Shown here one piece after another: positions 8,832-17,725 of a stretch of DNA of 41,239 nucleotides. The notes below the pieces were generated by a model. It had not been told where the DNA came from. It did no database searches and saw only the letters and a list, made by a program, of their open reading frames with translations. Source of the stretch: Syntrophobacteraceae bacterium (GTDB lineage: Bacteria; Desulfobacterota; Syntrophobacteria; Syntrophobacterales; Syntrophobacteraceae); contig JALOOX010000031.1 in assembly GCA_025454175.1 (NCBI GenBank), positions 1 through 41,239 on the forward strand, read 5' to 3'. The translations under genes were made by a program, and so were the position numbers. Positions within the stretch are counted from its first letter, which is position 1. Every line of letters starts with the position of its first letter.

Positions 8832-11498
8832 ATGAAACCGGACTTCCCCAACGGACCATCCATCTCGACGCGTCTGTCCCTGAGCCTTGTCTCCATTGTG
8901 CTTGTGGTGGTGGCCACCATACTGGCCATTGGCTTTGCCGTCTATTCCAGGAATCTCAAATCCGACCTGGACGGACAATCGAAGGAATACGCCTCGAGGC
9001 TTGCCGACATCCTGGCGCTGCCCCTGTGGAATTACGATGAGACGCAGATCCGGCGGATCGGCGCCGTTTTCTCCCAGAACCAGATGATCCACGGGCTCCT
9101 GGTGGAGGACGATCGGGGCAGAGCCCTCTTCGAGGCCCGAAAGGCCGAGGACCAGGCTCCAAAGATACTTCGGTCCGACGAAATCCGCATCGAAGGAAGG
9201 TCCATCGGAAAAGTCTCCATCGAGATCACCCTGGCCATGCACCTGCTCCATTTGAGGCTGCTGCTGATCGGCACGCTGCTCACGCTCCTGGCGGCGCTGG
9301 TGGTCATGGCCCTCGGAACAAACCACCTGCTCAGGAGATTCCTTCGAAGCCCCCTCGAATCCCTCGAGCAGGCCATGGACCGCGTGGCTTCGGGGGATTT
9401 CTCCCACGCTCTCGACCATCCCCACCGTGAGCTGAGGGGGATCGCGCGAAGATACACCGAGATGGTGGAGCGAGTGCATTGGCGGGAGGAAAAGCTCCAG
9501 CAGATGAACCGGGAGCTGATGAGCGAGATCGCCGAGCGGAGGACGGTCGAGGAGAATCTGGCCTTGAGCAACGCGCTGCTCAAGACGCAGCTGGAAAACT
9601 CCCCCGATGGCATCCTCATGGTGAGCCCCGAGGCGCGGATCATTCTGGCCAATCCGGCTTTTGTCGACATGTGGCAGCTCCCCGAATACCCCGTGGCCAT
9701 GGGGTCGGTGGAAGTGCTTTTTGACGCCATGGGGGAGCGCCTGAAATCGACCGGGGGTGCTCCGAGCTTTCCTGCCCTCGCCGAGGAACCGCCTTCGGGG
9801 AAGCCGCGCCGGGAATTGCACCTGGATGACGGCAGGGTTTTCCAGTTCCACTGTGTATCCATGCTGGGCCAGGGAGGGCGGGATTTTGGAAGGGCCTTCA
9901 CTTTCCACGATGCGACGGAGCAGAAACGGACGGAGGAGATGCTTCGCGAAAACGAGGTGCGCTACCGCACGCTGTTCAAAAACTCGCCCATTTCCCTCTG
10001 GGAGGAGGACTGCTCGGAAGTGAAGCGGCTTCTCGATGGATTGCGGCCGTCGGTACCCGATTTTCGGGAATACCTCGAAAGCCATCCCGAAGTGGTCGTG
10101 GAGTGCATGAAGCTCGTGCGGGTCGTCGATGTCAACGACGAGACCCTGCGAATGCTGAAGGCCGAGACCAGGGAGTCTCTCATGCACGGGCTGCAAACGG
10201 TCCGGACGGATGAAATGCCGGCTGCCTTCCGACATGGGCTCCTCTCCCTGCTGGAGGGCGAAACCCGCTGCATCGTGGAGACGACCCATCGTGCCCTGAC
10301 GGGAGAGCCCCTGGATGTCAGCGTGTCGCTTCAGGTTGCCCCCGGCTACGAGGAAACCTGGGCCAAGGTCTTCGTCTCCGTTCAGAACATCACCGAGCGA
10401 AAACAGGCCCATGAGATCCTGAGGCGGGCCAACCTGGTGCTGGAGAACAGTCCGGTCATTCTTTTCCGGTGGCGGGCGGCTCCCGGTTGGCCGGCGGAGC
10501 TGGTGTCGGAGAATATCCGTCAGTTGGGTTATGAGCCCGAGGACCTGCTTTCGGGAGAAGTCCCCTTTGCCGACTTGATCCATCCCGAGGACCTGGAGAG
10601 AGTGGCCGCCGAGGTCAGGGATTTCACCGAGGGGGGTGTGGGGAGATTCCAGCAGATGTACCGTGTCGTCACCAGGGACGGCCGGGTCCGATGGGTCGAC
10701 GACCGGACCTTCGTGGAACATGACGGCGAGGGGAGGGTCACGCACTACCAGGGCATCGTGATGGACATCACCGAGCGCAGGCGCAACGAGGAGGAGCTGC
10801 GGCAGAAGAACGAGGAGATGGAGCGCTTCGTCTACACCATCTCTCACGACCTCAAGAGCCCTCTCGTGACCATTCAGGCCTTTCTCAAGTACCTCGAACA
10901 GGATCTCCAGAGCCGGGATCACGAACGTGCGCGCAGGGATATGGATTACATCGGCAACGCGGCCGCCCGGATGAACCGGCTGCTGGATGAATTGCTCGAG
11001 TTGTCGCGGATCGGGCGAAAGGTCAACCCTCCCGAGAATGTCTTCCTCCAGGATGTGGTGCGCGAAGCCCTCGGGTTGGTGGCGGGCCGAATCATCGAGC
11101 GCGGGATCCATGTGGAGGTCGCGCCGGAGCCGATCCTGCTTCATGGAGACCGCACACGCCTGGTGGAGGTCTTTCAGAATCTCATCGACAATGCGGCCAA
11201 GTTCACGGGTGACCAGGAGTCGCCCACCATCTGGATCGGCGCCGAGGAGGACGAGGGCGGCATGGTACTCCATGTGAGGGACAACGGAGTGGGTGTCGAG
11301 CCCAGGTATCATGAAAAGCTCTTCGGGCTCTTCGAGAAGCTGGATGCAGGCTCCGAGGGAACGGGAGTGGGGCTTGCGCTGGTGAAGCGCATCATCGAGA
11401 TCCACTCGGGCAGGATCTGGGTTGAATCCGAGGGACAGGGCCGGGGAACGGTTTTTCGCTTCACGCTCCCCGGCGCCCGGAAATCGACTGCCGGCTGA
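8832..11498 (+). CDS. membrane sensor histidine kinase with HAMP and multiple PAS domains
   Basis: 888-residue inner-membrane kinase. A first transmembrane helix (about residues 16-38) and a second (about 139-163) flank a periplasmic sensor of about 100 residues. A HAMP-like linker follows (about 164-215), then a coiled coil and three PAS-type domains: about 245-365 (NSPDGILMVSPEARIILANP), about 380-530, and about 536-655, which ends DITERR. The dimerization domain carries the phospho-acceptor His672 in TISHDLKSPL. The catalytic domain shows the N box (NLIDNAAKF), G1 (DNGVGV), F box (LFGLFEKL) and G2 (GTGVGLAL). The C-terminal organisation resembles phytochrome-like kinases. ATG 8832 has only a distant GGAG. 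A lone receiver and a hybrid kinase follow, so it probably phosphorylates the receiver at 11723. Confidence 0.93.
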   Translation: MKPDFPNGPSISTRLSLSLVSIVLVVVATILAIGFAVYSRNLKSDLDGQSKEYASRLADILALPLWNYDETQIRRIGAVFSQNQMIHGLLVEDDRGRALFEARKAEDQAPKILRSDEIRIEGRSIGKVSIEITLAMHLLHLRLLLIGTLLTLLAALVVMALGTNHLLRRFLRSPLESLEQAMDRVASGDFSHALDHPHRELRGIARRYTEMVERVHWREEKLQQMNRELMSEIAERRTVEENLALSNALLKTQLENSPDGILMVSPEARIILANPAFVDMWQLPEYPVAMGSVEVLFDAMGERLKSTGGAPSFPALAEEPPSGKPRRELHLDDGRVFQFHCVSMLGQGGRDFGRAFTFHDATEQKRTEEMLRENEVRYRTLFKNSPISLWEEDCSEVKRLLDGLRPSVPDFREYLESHPEVVVECMKLVRVVDVNDETLRMLKAETRESLMHGLQTVRTDEMPAAFRHGLLSLLEGETRCIVETTHRALTGEPLDVSVSLQVAPGYEETWAKVFVSVQNITERKQAHEILRRANLVLENSPVILFRWRAAPGWPAELVSENIRQLGYEPEDLLSGEVPFADLIHPEDLERVAAEVRDFTEGGVGRFQQMYRVVTRDGRVRWVDDRTFVEHDGEGRVTHYQGIVMDITERRRNEEELRQKNEEMERFVYTISHDLKSPLVTIQAFLKYLEQDLQSRDHERARRDMDYIGNAAARMNRLLDELLELSRIGRKVNPPENVFLQDVVREALGLVAGRIIERGIHVEVAPEPILLHGDRTRLVEVFQNLIDNAAKFTGDQESPTIWIGAEEDEGGMVLHVRDNGVGVEPRYHEKLFGLFEKLDAGSEGTGVGLALVKRIIEIHSGRIWVESEGQGRGTVFRFTLPGARKSTAG

Positions 11499-11722
11499 CT
11501 TTGGCCGGGGCGGCTCCGTTCGCCGTTGGAGGACCGAATGATGGTTTGATATGCAGGTATTGCAGTGTTATTTTGCAGTTCAATCAGTCCCATTTGCCTG
11601 ACGAACCGAATGCTGCGCCGTCGTCTTCACTGCGACGGATTGTTTGCATGATGATGAGTCCCGGAACAGACGCGTCGGGGGACCAGCTTTGCCGGGGATG
11701 CTTCCATTCAGCGGAGGGTGAC

Positions 11723-12187
11723 ATGGCAACCATGCAGGGAGAGCCCATCTTCATTCTTCTCGTGGAAGACGACCCGGCCCATGCCGAGATCGCCATTCGC
11801 AACCTGGAAACCTGCCGGATGGCCAACCGGATACGCCATGTGTCGGACGGCCAGGCGGCCCTTGACTATCTTCATCGGCGGGGCGAGTACAGGGAGCCCG
11901 AGGCCAGCCCGAGACCCCACCTGATCCTGCTGGATCTCCGTCTTCCGAAGGTGGACGGGCTCGAGGTCCTCAAGCACATCAAGTCCGACCCCCACCTGCG
12001 GTCCATTCCCGTGGTCATCCTCACGACCTCGTCGACGGAATCGGATATCCTCAAGGCCTACGACAACCACGCCAGCAGCTACCTCATCAAGCCCGTGGAT
12101 TTCGACAAATTCATGAGCCTCATGGACACGTTCGGTTTTTACTGGATGGTCTGGAACTGCTATCCGCATCACAGAAAGGACCCATGA
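11723..12187 (+). CDS. single-domain response regulator, Rcp1-like
   Basis: 154-residue stand-alone receiver with no output domain. Start ATG 11723 follows CGGAGGG; the open frame extends further upstream, but that part has no receiver homology. It has the acidic pair in LLVEDDPAHAE, the phospho-acceptor Asp71 in LLDLRLPKVDG, the switch Thr/Ser in ILTTSS and the conserved Lys in YLIKPVDF. The DPAHAE and LRLPKVDG signatures are those of the Rcp1 group, partners of phytochrome-type kinases. That agrees with the kinase encoded upstream. Its stop lies one base before the TTG start of the next gene, so the two are likely translated together. Expected role: phosphotransfer to, or allosteric control of, the downstream REC-kinase-REC hybrid (inference). 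Confidence 0.92.
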   Translation: MATMQGEPIFILLVEDDPAHAEIAIRNLETCRMANRIRHVSDGQAALDYLHRRGEYREPEASPRPHLILLDLRLPKVDGLEVLKHIKSDPHLRSIPVVILTTSSTESDILKAYDNHASSYLIKPVDFDKFMSLMDTFGFYWMVWNCYPHHRKDP

Positions 12188-12188
12188 A

Positions 12189-13784
12189 TTGGATGCCGCG
12201 ATAGTCGACGTGCTGATTGTCGAAGACGATCCCGCCCATGCCGAAGCGATTCTGAGAGCCCTCGAAGCCGACGGGACCGCTCGCGCTCGGACGGTGTCGT
12301 CCCTGCGCGAATACCGGGCTGTCATAGGCTCGTGTCATCCCGCGGTGGTGCTGGCCGATCTGAACCTTCCCGACGGTCAGGCCCTCGAAATGCTCTCTTC
12401 GCCTCCCGAGTCCCAGCCTTTTCCAGTCCTCGTGATGACCAGCTACGGCGACGAGCAGAAGGCGGTCCAGGCCATGAAGGCCGGGGCGTTGGATTACGTG
12501 GTGAAATCCGTCGAATCCTTTGCCGAAATGCCGCGAATCATCGAGCGCGCCCTTCGGGAATGGCGCCATATCATCGAGAAGCAGCGTGCGGAGGCCGAGC
12601 GTCTCGAAATGGAGCGCCGCCTGCTGCACGCCCAGAAACTGGAGAGCCTCGGGGTCATGGCCGGAGGTATCGCTCATGATTTCAACAACCTGCTGACGGC
12701 GATCCTGGGCCATGCCGATCTGGCTCTTCTGACCCTTCCTCCGGTGGCTCCCGCGTGCAACAACATCGGCGAGATCATCAAAGCCTCCCGGAGGGCGGCG
12801 GACCTCTGCCAGCAGCTGCTGGCTTACACGGGCAAGGGAAAGTTCGTCATCGAGCCCTTCGATCTCGACGAGCTCATCGAGGAGATGGCGCACCTGCTCC
12901 GGACGCTCATTTCAAAGAAAGTGCTCCTCAATCTCAACCTTCACCGGGACCTCCCGAAGATCGAAGGCGATCCGAGCCAGATTCGGCAGGTGGTCATGAA
13001 CCTGGTCATGAATGCCTCGGAGGCCATCGGGGAAATGAGCGGGGTCGTGACGATCTCGACAGGGGTGAGCTTCTGTGATCGAGAAATCATCCGGGGAGGT
13101 TATCTGGACGATGATCTGCCGGAAGGGCTTTACGTGAGCCTCGAGGTGAGCGATTCAGGCTGCGGAATGGACCGGGAAACGCGTGAGCGCATTTTCGAGC
13201 CGTTCTTCTCCACCAAATTCACCGGGCGGGGTCTCGGCATGTCGGCCGTGCTTGGAATCATGCGAAGCCATCGCGGCACCGTCAAGGTCTACAGCGAGCC
13301 CGGGCAGGGCAGTGCCTTCAGGCTGCTGTTTCCGGTATCCGAGAAGGCCGTTCGCAATGCGTCAGTCAAGGAGATTCCCAAGGGGGAGGAATGGCGGGGC
13401 TCGGGCGTTGTGCTCCTGGTGGACGACGAGCAGCCCGTCATCGACATTGCCGGCCGCATGCTGGAAATGCTCGGCTTCTCCGTCGAGACGGCGAAAGACG
13501 GCATGGAGGCCCTGGAAGTCTTCGGGCGGAAGCGGACGGAGATCAGGTGCATCCTGCTGGACCTCACCATGCCCCGGATGAACGGGGAAGAGGCCTTCAG
13601 GGAGCTCCGCCGGCTGGACCCCGGCATTCCCATTGTCCTCTCCAGCGGATACAGCGAGCTCGAAGTGGCCACCCGGTTTTCCGGTGAGAAGGTTGCCGGT
13701 TTCATGCAGAAGCCTTACCGGTTCAGTGAGCTTCGGGATCTGCTACAAAAAGTTTCAAGTTTGAGGTTTCAAGTTTCAAGTTGA
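12189..13784 (+). CDS. hybrid histidine kinase with receiver-kinase-receiver architecture
   Basis: 531-residue soluble hybrid kinase. An N-terminal receiver (residues about 8-130) has phospho-acceptor Asp57 in VVLADLNLPDG. The dimerization/acceptor domain has His163 in GGIAHDFNNLL, the HisKA form typical of NtrB-like cytoplasmic kinases. The ATPase domain has an N box (NLVMNASEA), G1 (DSGCGM) and G2 (GRGLGM). The C-terminal receiver (about 405-520) has Asp458 in LLDLTMPRMNG. Start: TTG 12189, about 8 bases after AAAGGA; an ATG at 12184 overlapping the previous stop reads into TAG after six codons, so it is not the start. With no membrane segment, its input is probably the N-terminal receiver, making it a relay after the upstream kinase. 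The last residues (SSLRFQVSS) come from a heptanucleotide repeat. Confidence 0.92.
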   Translation: MDAAIVDVLIVEDDPAHAEAILRALEADGTARARTVSSLREYRAVIGSCHPAVVLADLNLPDGQALEMLSSPPESQPFPVLVMTSYGDEQKAVQAMKAGALDYVVKSVESFAEMPRIIERALREWRHIIEKQRAEAERLEMERRLLHAQKLESLGVMAGGIAHDFNNLLTAILGHADLALLTLPPVAPACNNIGEIIKASRRAADLCQQLLAYTGKGKFVIEPFDLDELIEEMAHLLRTLISKKVLLNLNLHRDLPKIEGDPSQIRQVVMNLVMNASEAIGEMSGVVTISTGVSFCDREIIRGGYLDDDLPEGLYVSLEVSDSGCGMDRETRERIFEPFFSTKFTGRGLGMSAVLGIMRSHRGTVKVYSEPGQGSAFRLLFPVSEKAVRNASVKEIPKGEEWRGSGVVLLVDDEQPVIDIAGRMLEMLGFSVETAKDGMEALEVFGRKRTEIRCILLDLTMPRMNGEEAFRELRRLDPGIPIVLSSGYSELEVATRFSGEKVAGFMQKPYRFSELRDLLQKVSSLRFQVSS

Positions 13785-13785
13785 A
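13751..13785 (+). repeat. heptanucleotide repeat, five units, locus 2
   Basis: Five consecutive 7-base units: AGTTTCA, AGTTTGA, GGTTTCA, AGTTTCA and AGTTGAA. They cover the last codons and stop region of the hybrid kinase gene. One unit (GGTTTCA) recurs at the start of the heptad run at 24465. Confidence 0.75.
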
Positions 13786-14022
13786 AACCGGCGCCGCCGG
13801 GAGCCCGCGCAGACAAGCCCTGGGGGAGATCCACGCGGCTGAACGGTTCTGCATTCCCGGCAGGGACATGCGCGAATGACGATCGATTCGGACATTCAGT
13901 GGTGTGCGCCTGTATTGAGTGCAGCTCCATGGTACAAGATGTCCGTTTCTTCACTCGAGTGGCGAGCACTCCATGGTGTTGAGTTGTGGTGAGTATGGTG
14001 CGGGCGTGAATCGGATGCCGAC

Positions 14023-14652
14023 TTGAAGTCGTTTACTTCCATAGCCCGATGGGCCGACTTGGATCTGCTGCTGCGGGCCTCCCTCAAATGCGAGGAAGCC
14101 TCGCTTTTCCGCCATCCCATGGACGATGACGAGTGGCGCCGGACCTGTCAGCGCATCCAGGACGTTGTTCTTCTCGCGGGGGGTGACGCTTTCTCCCGAG
14201 TCGGCGAGCATATCGCCGGTCTCATCCAGGCGGTCGACCCGGTGATGACCGGATACTGCCGACTGACCTGCCCCGCCTGTTCGGATCCCTGCTGCAATGG
14301 CCAAAAGGTGTTTTTCAACCGGACGGATCTCATCTACCTCGCCGCCATCGGAGAGACGGGTGTGCCCGGGCAGACGCGGTGCGGCCAAGGGCATCCGTGT
14401 CGGTACCTGGGCGGCGAGGGGTGCCGACTGAGCCGCCGAAGCCGCCCTTATGTCTGTGTCTGGTTTCTCTGCGAGCCCCAGATGGAGCTGCTGCAGGGCG
14501 AGCCCGCCCGATTCCAGCGGACCATCACGGAAGCTCTCCAGGAAATCCGGCACGCCCGCCTGATGCTGGAAGCCCTCTTCGAGCTCACCACGGGGACATG
14601 GAGCGCCGGGAACACCGGACGTCCCACTGCTCCCGGGCTCGCGCCAAGCTGA
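14023..14652 (+). CDS. cysteine-cluster protein, possibly YkgJ/UPF0153-like
   Basis: 209-residue cytoplasmic protein. Residues about 78-150 hold a cysteine cluster: CRLTCPACSDPCC, then QTRCGQGHPCRYL, GCRLSRRSRPYVC and FLC. The arrangement (CxxC near CC, then FFNRTDLIYLA, then a GxxCxxL block) resembles YkgJ/UPF0153 proteins, which are predicted to bind zinc or an iron-sulfur cluster; their reaction is unknown. The first start available after the in-frame stop at 13990 is TTG 14023, with a poor ribosome-binding site; a second TTG at 14059 is equally possible. It lies between two hybrid kinase genes on the same strand but 240 bases from each, so it is probably its own unit. The family call is tentative. 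Confidence 0.65.
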   Translation: MKSFTSIARWADLDLLLRASLKCEEASLFRHPMDDDEWRRTCQRIQDVVLLAGGDAFSRVGEHIAGLIQAVDPVMTGYCRLTCPACSDPCCNGQKVFFNRTDLIYLAAIGETGVPGQTRCGQGHPCRYLGGEGCRLSRRSRPYVCVWFLCEPQMELLQGEPARFQRTITEALQEIRHARLMLEALFELTTGTWSAGNTGRPTAPGLAPS

Positions 14653-14826
14653 GGGAAAAGTCATTACTTGCCTATGGCCGATTTCCCCTTGAACTTATTG
14701 CAGGGAATCGACATGGCGCGAAATCGGCAACGGCCTGGTCCTCCCCGGCTCCCGTTGGTCACGGAATCTTAACTTGATTTCCTCCATGCTGTTCCGATAG
14801 CTACCTCGGGACGACTGAAAGCCGTC

Positions 14827-14848
14827 CGGCGCGTCCCGTTGCGCGCCG
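14827..14848 (+). other. GC-rich hairpin in the leader of the CBS hybrid kinase
   Basis: Perfect 7-bp stem CGGCGCG / CGCGCCG with an 8-base loop, about 50 bases before the GTG start at 14897. There is no T-run, so it is not an obvious terminator for transcription from the left. It may be a leader-RNA structure or chance in GC-rich DNA. Confidence 0.3.
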
Positions 14849-14896
14849 CTCACCCCCTTTGGACGAGACTCATGCGCACGCTTTAAGGAGACCTGA

Positions 14897-17503
14897 GTGG
14901 CTCACTTCGACTCGTTTTCCAGTCTCATCTCCTCCGTTCTCGACGAAATGCGGAAGGTCGATGGCGACGCCGGTACCGCCGGCCTCACGGCCTATCGAAG
15001 CAGCATAAGAATCGGGTCGCTGGTGGAATCCGCGTTCTGTGTACCCCCCGACGAGTCGGTTCGCCAGGTCAAGCAAATTTTGAAGGGAAAGGAGCCCATC
15101 ACCGCTGTGGTCGTGGCCCATGAGGGAAGACCCCTGGGACTCGTCATGAGCATGCACATCGACAGGATTCTCAGCCAGCAGTTCGGCGTGCCGCTCTACT
15201 ACAACAAGCCCGTCACCTCCATCATGGACGATACCCCTCTGACCGTTGAGCACGACTGCCCCATCGAGCGGGTGGCCCACAAGGCCATCAGCCGCAATCA
15301 GTCGGAGGTCTTTGACCACATCATCGTGACCGAAAACGGATTGCTTGCCGGGGTGGTGCCCGTACCCAGGATCCTCGAAACCCTGGCCGTGCTTGAGCAT
15401 CAAAGGACGGGGGAGCTCGCCCGCCTGAACCAGAGGCTGCAGGAGGAGATCGTCGAGCGGCAGGCGGCCACCGAGGCCCTTCGAGAATCCCGCGGCAAGC
15501 TTCAGCTGGTCATCGACAGTCTCCCGCATTCGATCTTCTGGAAAGACGTCGAGCGTCGATGCCTTGGCTCCAATCGCAGCTTTGTGGTCGAACTGGGCCG
15601 CGGGGACAGCGAAGACATCCTCGGAACCCGGGACTACGATCACGGCTGGAGCCGGGAGGAAGCGTCCCTTTTCGCCCATATGGAAGCGCGCGTCCTCGAA
15701 ACGGGCCTGGAGCAGTATGAGAGGATCCATCGCACGAACCCCGAGGGAGAGCCGGTCCTGCTGGAGGTTCGCAGGCTTCCCATGCATGACCTCAAAGGGA
15801 GCCTCATCGGCATCCTGGGTATCCATGAGGACATCACCCAGAAGGAGCAGGCTCGACAGGCCGTGGAGGCCAACCGCGCCAAATCCGAATTCCTCGCCCG
15901 AATGAGCCATGAAATCAGAACCCCCATGAACGGGGTGCTCGGGATGGCCGAACTGCTCCTTGGAACCGCGCTGAACGACCACCAGCGGAATCTCGTGGAA
16001 ACGGTCTTTCGCTCGGGAGAAACCCTTCTGGGGTTGTTGAACGATATACTCGATTTCTCCAAGGTCGAGGCCGGGAAGCTCGATCTCGACTGTGCTCCTC
16101 TCGATCTCCACGCCCACATCGAAGAAATTGTGGAGCTCCTTGCAGAGCAGGCCCACAAGAAGGGCGTCGAGTGCATCTGTCATATTGCGGAAGATGTCCC
16201 CTCGCACGTCTTCGGTGATTCGCTCCGGCTGCGGCAGGTTCTCGGCAACCTCGTCAGCAACGCCATCAAGTTCACCCACGAAGGCGAGGTTGCGGTGCGG
16301 GTCTTTGTCTTGGACCGTCTGGAGGATGCGCTCCTCATCGGCTTCGAGATCAGGGACACCGGCATCGGGATTCCGGAGGATGGACTGGGAAGGATTTTCG
16401 ATGCATTCGCTCAGCTGGACGGCTCCACCAGCCGAAGGTTCGGAGGGACGGGTCTCGGGCTGGCCATATCGAAACAGCTCTGCGAGCTGATGGGAGGCGA
16501 GATCAGCGTCGAAAGCAGCCCCGGAAAAGGCAGCACTTTCCGGTTTTCTGTGCGAGTCAAGGTTGAGGCGCGAAGTGAGCGCTCACCCGGCCCGCGGTGC
16601 GAGAATCCCCGGGAGCTGCGAGTCCTGGTGGTCGACGACAACGAGGCGAACCGCCGGGAGATGGTCAATATGCTGGCTTCCTGGGGGATGATGCATCGAT
16701 TGGCCGAGACCGGAGAGACGGCTCTCGACCTTCTGCGTGCCGAGGCTGGAAGGGGAAGACCCTTTCATGTGGCGATCCTCGACATGATGATGCCGGGGAT
16801 GGACGGAATCGAGCTCGCCCGCCGGATCCAGGCCGACCCGTCCATCTCCGACGTCGAGCTGATCATGCTCACTTCCATGGGGCGCCGCGGGGACATGGAT
16901 GCCGCGCGAGAGGCCGGAGTCGGAATCCATTTGAGCAAGCCGGTGCGGCAATCCCAGCTCTACAACGCCTTGATCGGCTCGACCGGCATCTCCACCGGCA
17001 GGATCCCGGCGGCCGGCCCCATCCCCCATCGACCTGGGCCAATACCATCCACCCGGGTGGGGGCCAGCATCTTGGTGGCAGAGGACAATCCGGTCAACCA
17101 GCACGTGTGTCGGGCGATGCTCGAGGCCCTGGGTTACGAGGCGGAGGTGGCTTCCAACGGCCGCGAAGTGCTCGATGCCTTGTCCCGCCAGGAATTCAGG
17201 CTCATTCTCATGGACTGTCAGATGCCCGAGATGGACGGTTACGAAGCCACCAGGGCCATACGGCAGCGCGACATCGAGGAAGGGATCGGCAGTGAGCGAG
17301 TCAGGCCGGCCATCATAGCCCTCACCGCCCACGCCATGCCCGAGAACCGCGAGGCATGCCTCCAGGCCGGAATGGACGACTACCTGAGCAAGCCGTTCAC
17401 CCTCAACCAGCTCGGGTCCATGGTTCGTCGCTGGATGGGAGAGGCCGAGGTCGAGACGGGGCGCCCGAGCGCATCAACTGCGGCGAGCGATTCCCATTTC
17501 TAG
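14897..17503 (+). CDS. hybrid histidine kinase with N-terminal CBS pair, PAS and two receivers
   Basis: 868-residue soluble hybrid kinase. Residues about 37-170 look like a CBS-domain pair (SLVESAFCVPPDESVRQV, then KPVTSIMDDTPLTV), a module that usually binds adenine nucleotides. A coiled coil (about 175-200) and a PAS domain follow (about 205-315, ending EDITQKEQ). The HisKA domain has His338 in MSHEIRTPMNG. The ATPase domain has an N box (NLVSNAIKFT), G1 (DTGIGI) and G2 (GGTGLGLAI). Receiver 1 has Asp629 (ILDMMMPGMDG); receiver 2 has Asp773 (LMDCQMPEMDG) and Lys in YLSKPF. There is no Hpt domain, and none is encoded nearby. Start GTG 14897 is set by AAGGAG six bases upstream. With no membrane helices, it should sense an internal signal such as energy charge (inference). 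Confidence 0.93.
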   Translation: MAHFDSFSSLISSVLDEMRKVDGDAGTAGLTAYRSSIRIGSLVESAFCVPPDESVRQVKQILKGKEPITAVVVAHEGRPLGLVMSMHIDRILSQQFGVPLYYNKPVTSIMDDTPLTVEHDCPIERVAHKAISRNQSEVFDHIIVTENGLLAGVVPVPRILETLAVLEHQRTGELARLNQRLQEEIVERQAATEALRESRGKLQLVIDSLPHSIFWKDVERRCLGSNRSFVVELGRGDSEDILGTRDYDHGWSREEASLFAHMEARVLETGLEQYERIHRTNPEGEPVLLEVRRLPMHDLKGSLIGILGIHEDITQKEQARQAVEANRAKSEFLARMSHEIRTPMNGVLGMAELLLGTALNDHQRNLVETVFRSGETLLGLLNDILDFSKVEAGKLDLDCAPLDLHAHIEEIVELLAEQAHKKGVECICHIAEDVPSHVFGDSLRLRQVLGNLVSNAIKFTHEGEVAVRVFVLDRLEDALLIGFEIRDTGIGIPEDGLGRIFDAFAQLDGSTSRRFGGTGLGLAISKQLCELMGGEISVESSPGKGSTFRFSVRVKVEARSERSPGPRCENPRELRVLVVDDNEANRREMVNMLASWGMMHRLAETGETALDLLRAEAGRGRPFHVAILDMMMPGMDGIELARRIQADPSISDVELIMLTSMGRRGDMDAAREAGVGIHLSKPVRQSQLYNALIGSTGISTGRIPAAGPIPHRPGPIPSTRVGASILVAEDNPVNQHVCRAMLEALGYEAEVASNGREVLDALSRQEFRLILMDCQMPEMDGYEATRAIRQRDIEEGIGSERVRPAIIALTAHAMPENREACLQAGMDDYLSKPFTLNQLGSMVRRWMGEAEVETGRPSASTAASDSHF

Positions 17504-17725
17504 ATATTTTAGAGAGTTGAGCGATTCGAGGTCTGCCGGGCTCCAATCGGGCAAATCATAAGGATGCATTTCCGGGAATTGTCTGGCGCGGCCGTCGCGG
17601 GCTTGTCAGAGGCCGCCAGTGGAACGTGGCGTCTGCTCTCCGCCTGTTGATACCAAACGTTCTTGCCTGAGGAAGACACCCATTGCAGGCATGATCAGCT
17701 TGCGGGGTCCCGCCCACTGGCCCGC

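Noticed and set aside
8568..11405. A 945-codon minus-strand open frame opposite the sensor kinase
   Set aside because: Shadow of the kinase on the codon-aligned opposite strand; no family resemblance, while the plus strand has PAS and kinase motifs in order.
14714..14729. Second possible sigma-54 promoter (TGGCGCGAAATCGGCA) before the CBS hybrid kinase
   Set aside because: GG and GC spacing is right, but the -12 lacks TT and no enhancer-like dyad lies upstream; may be chance in GC-rich DNA.
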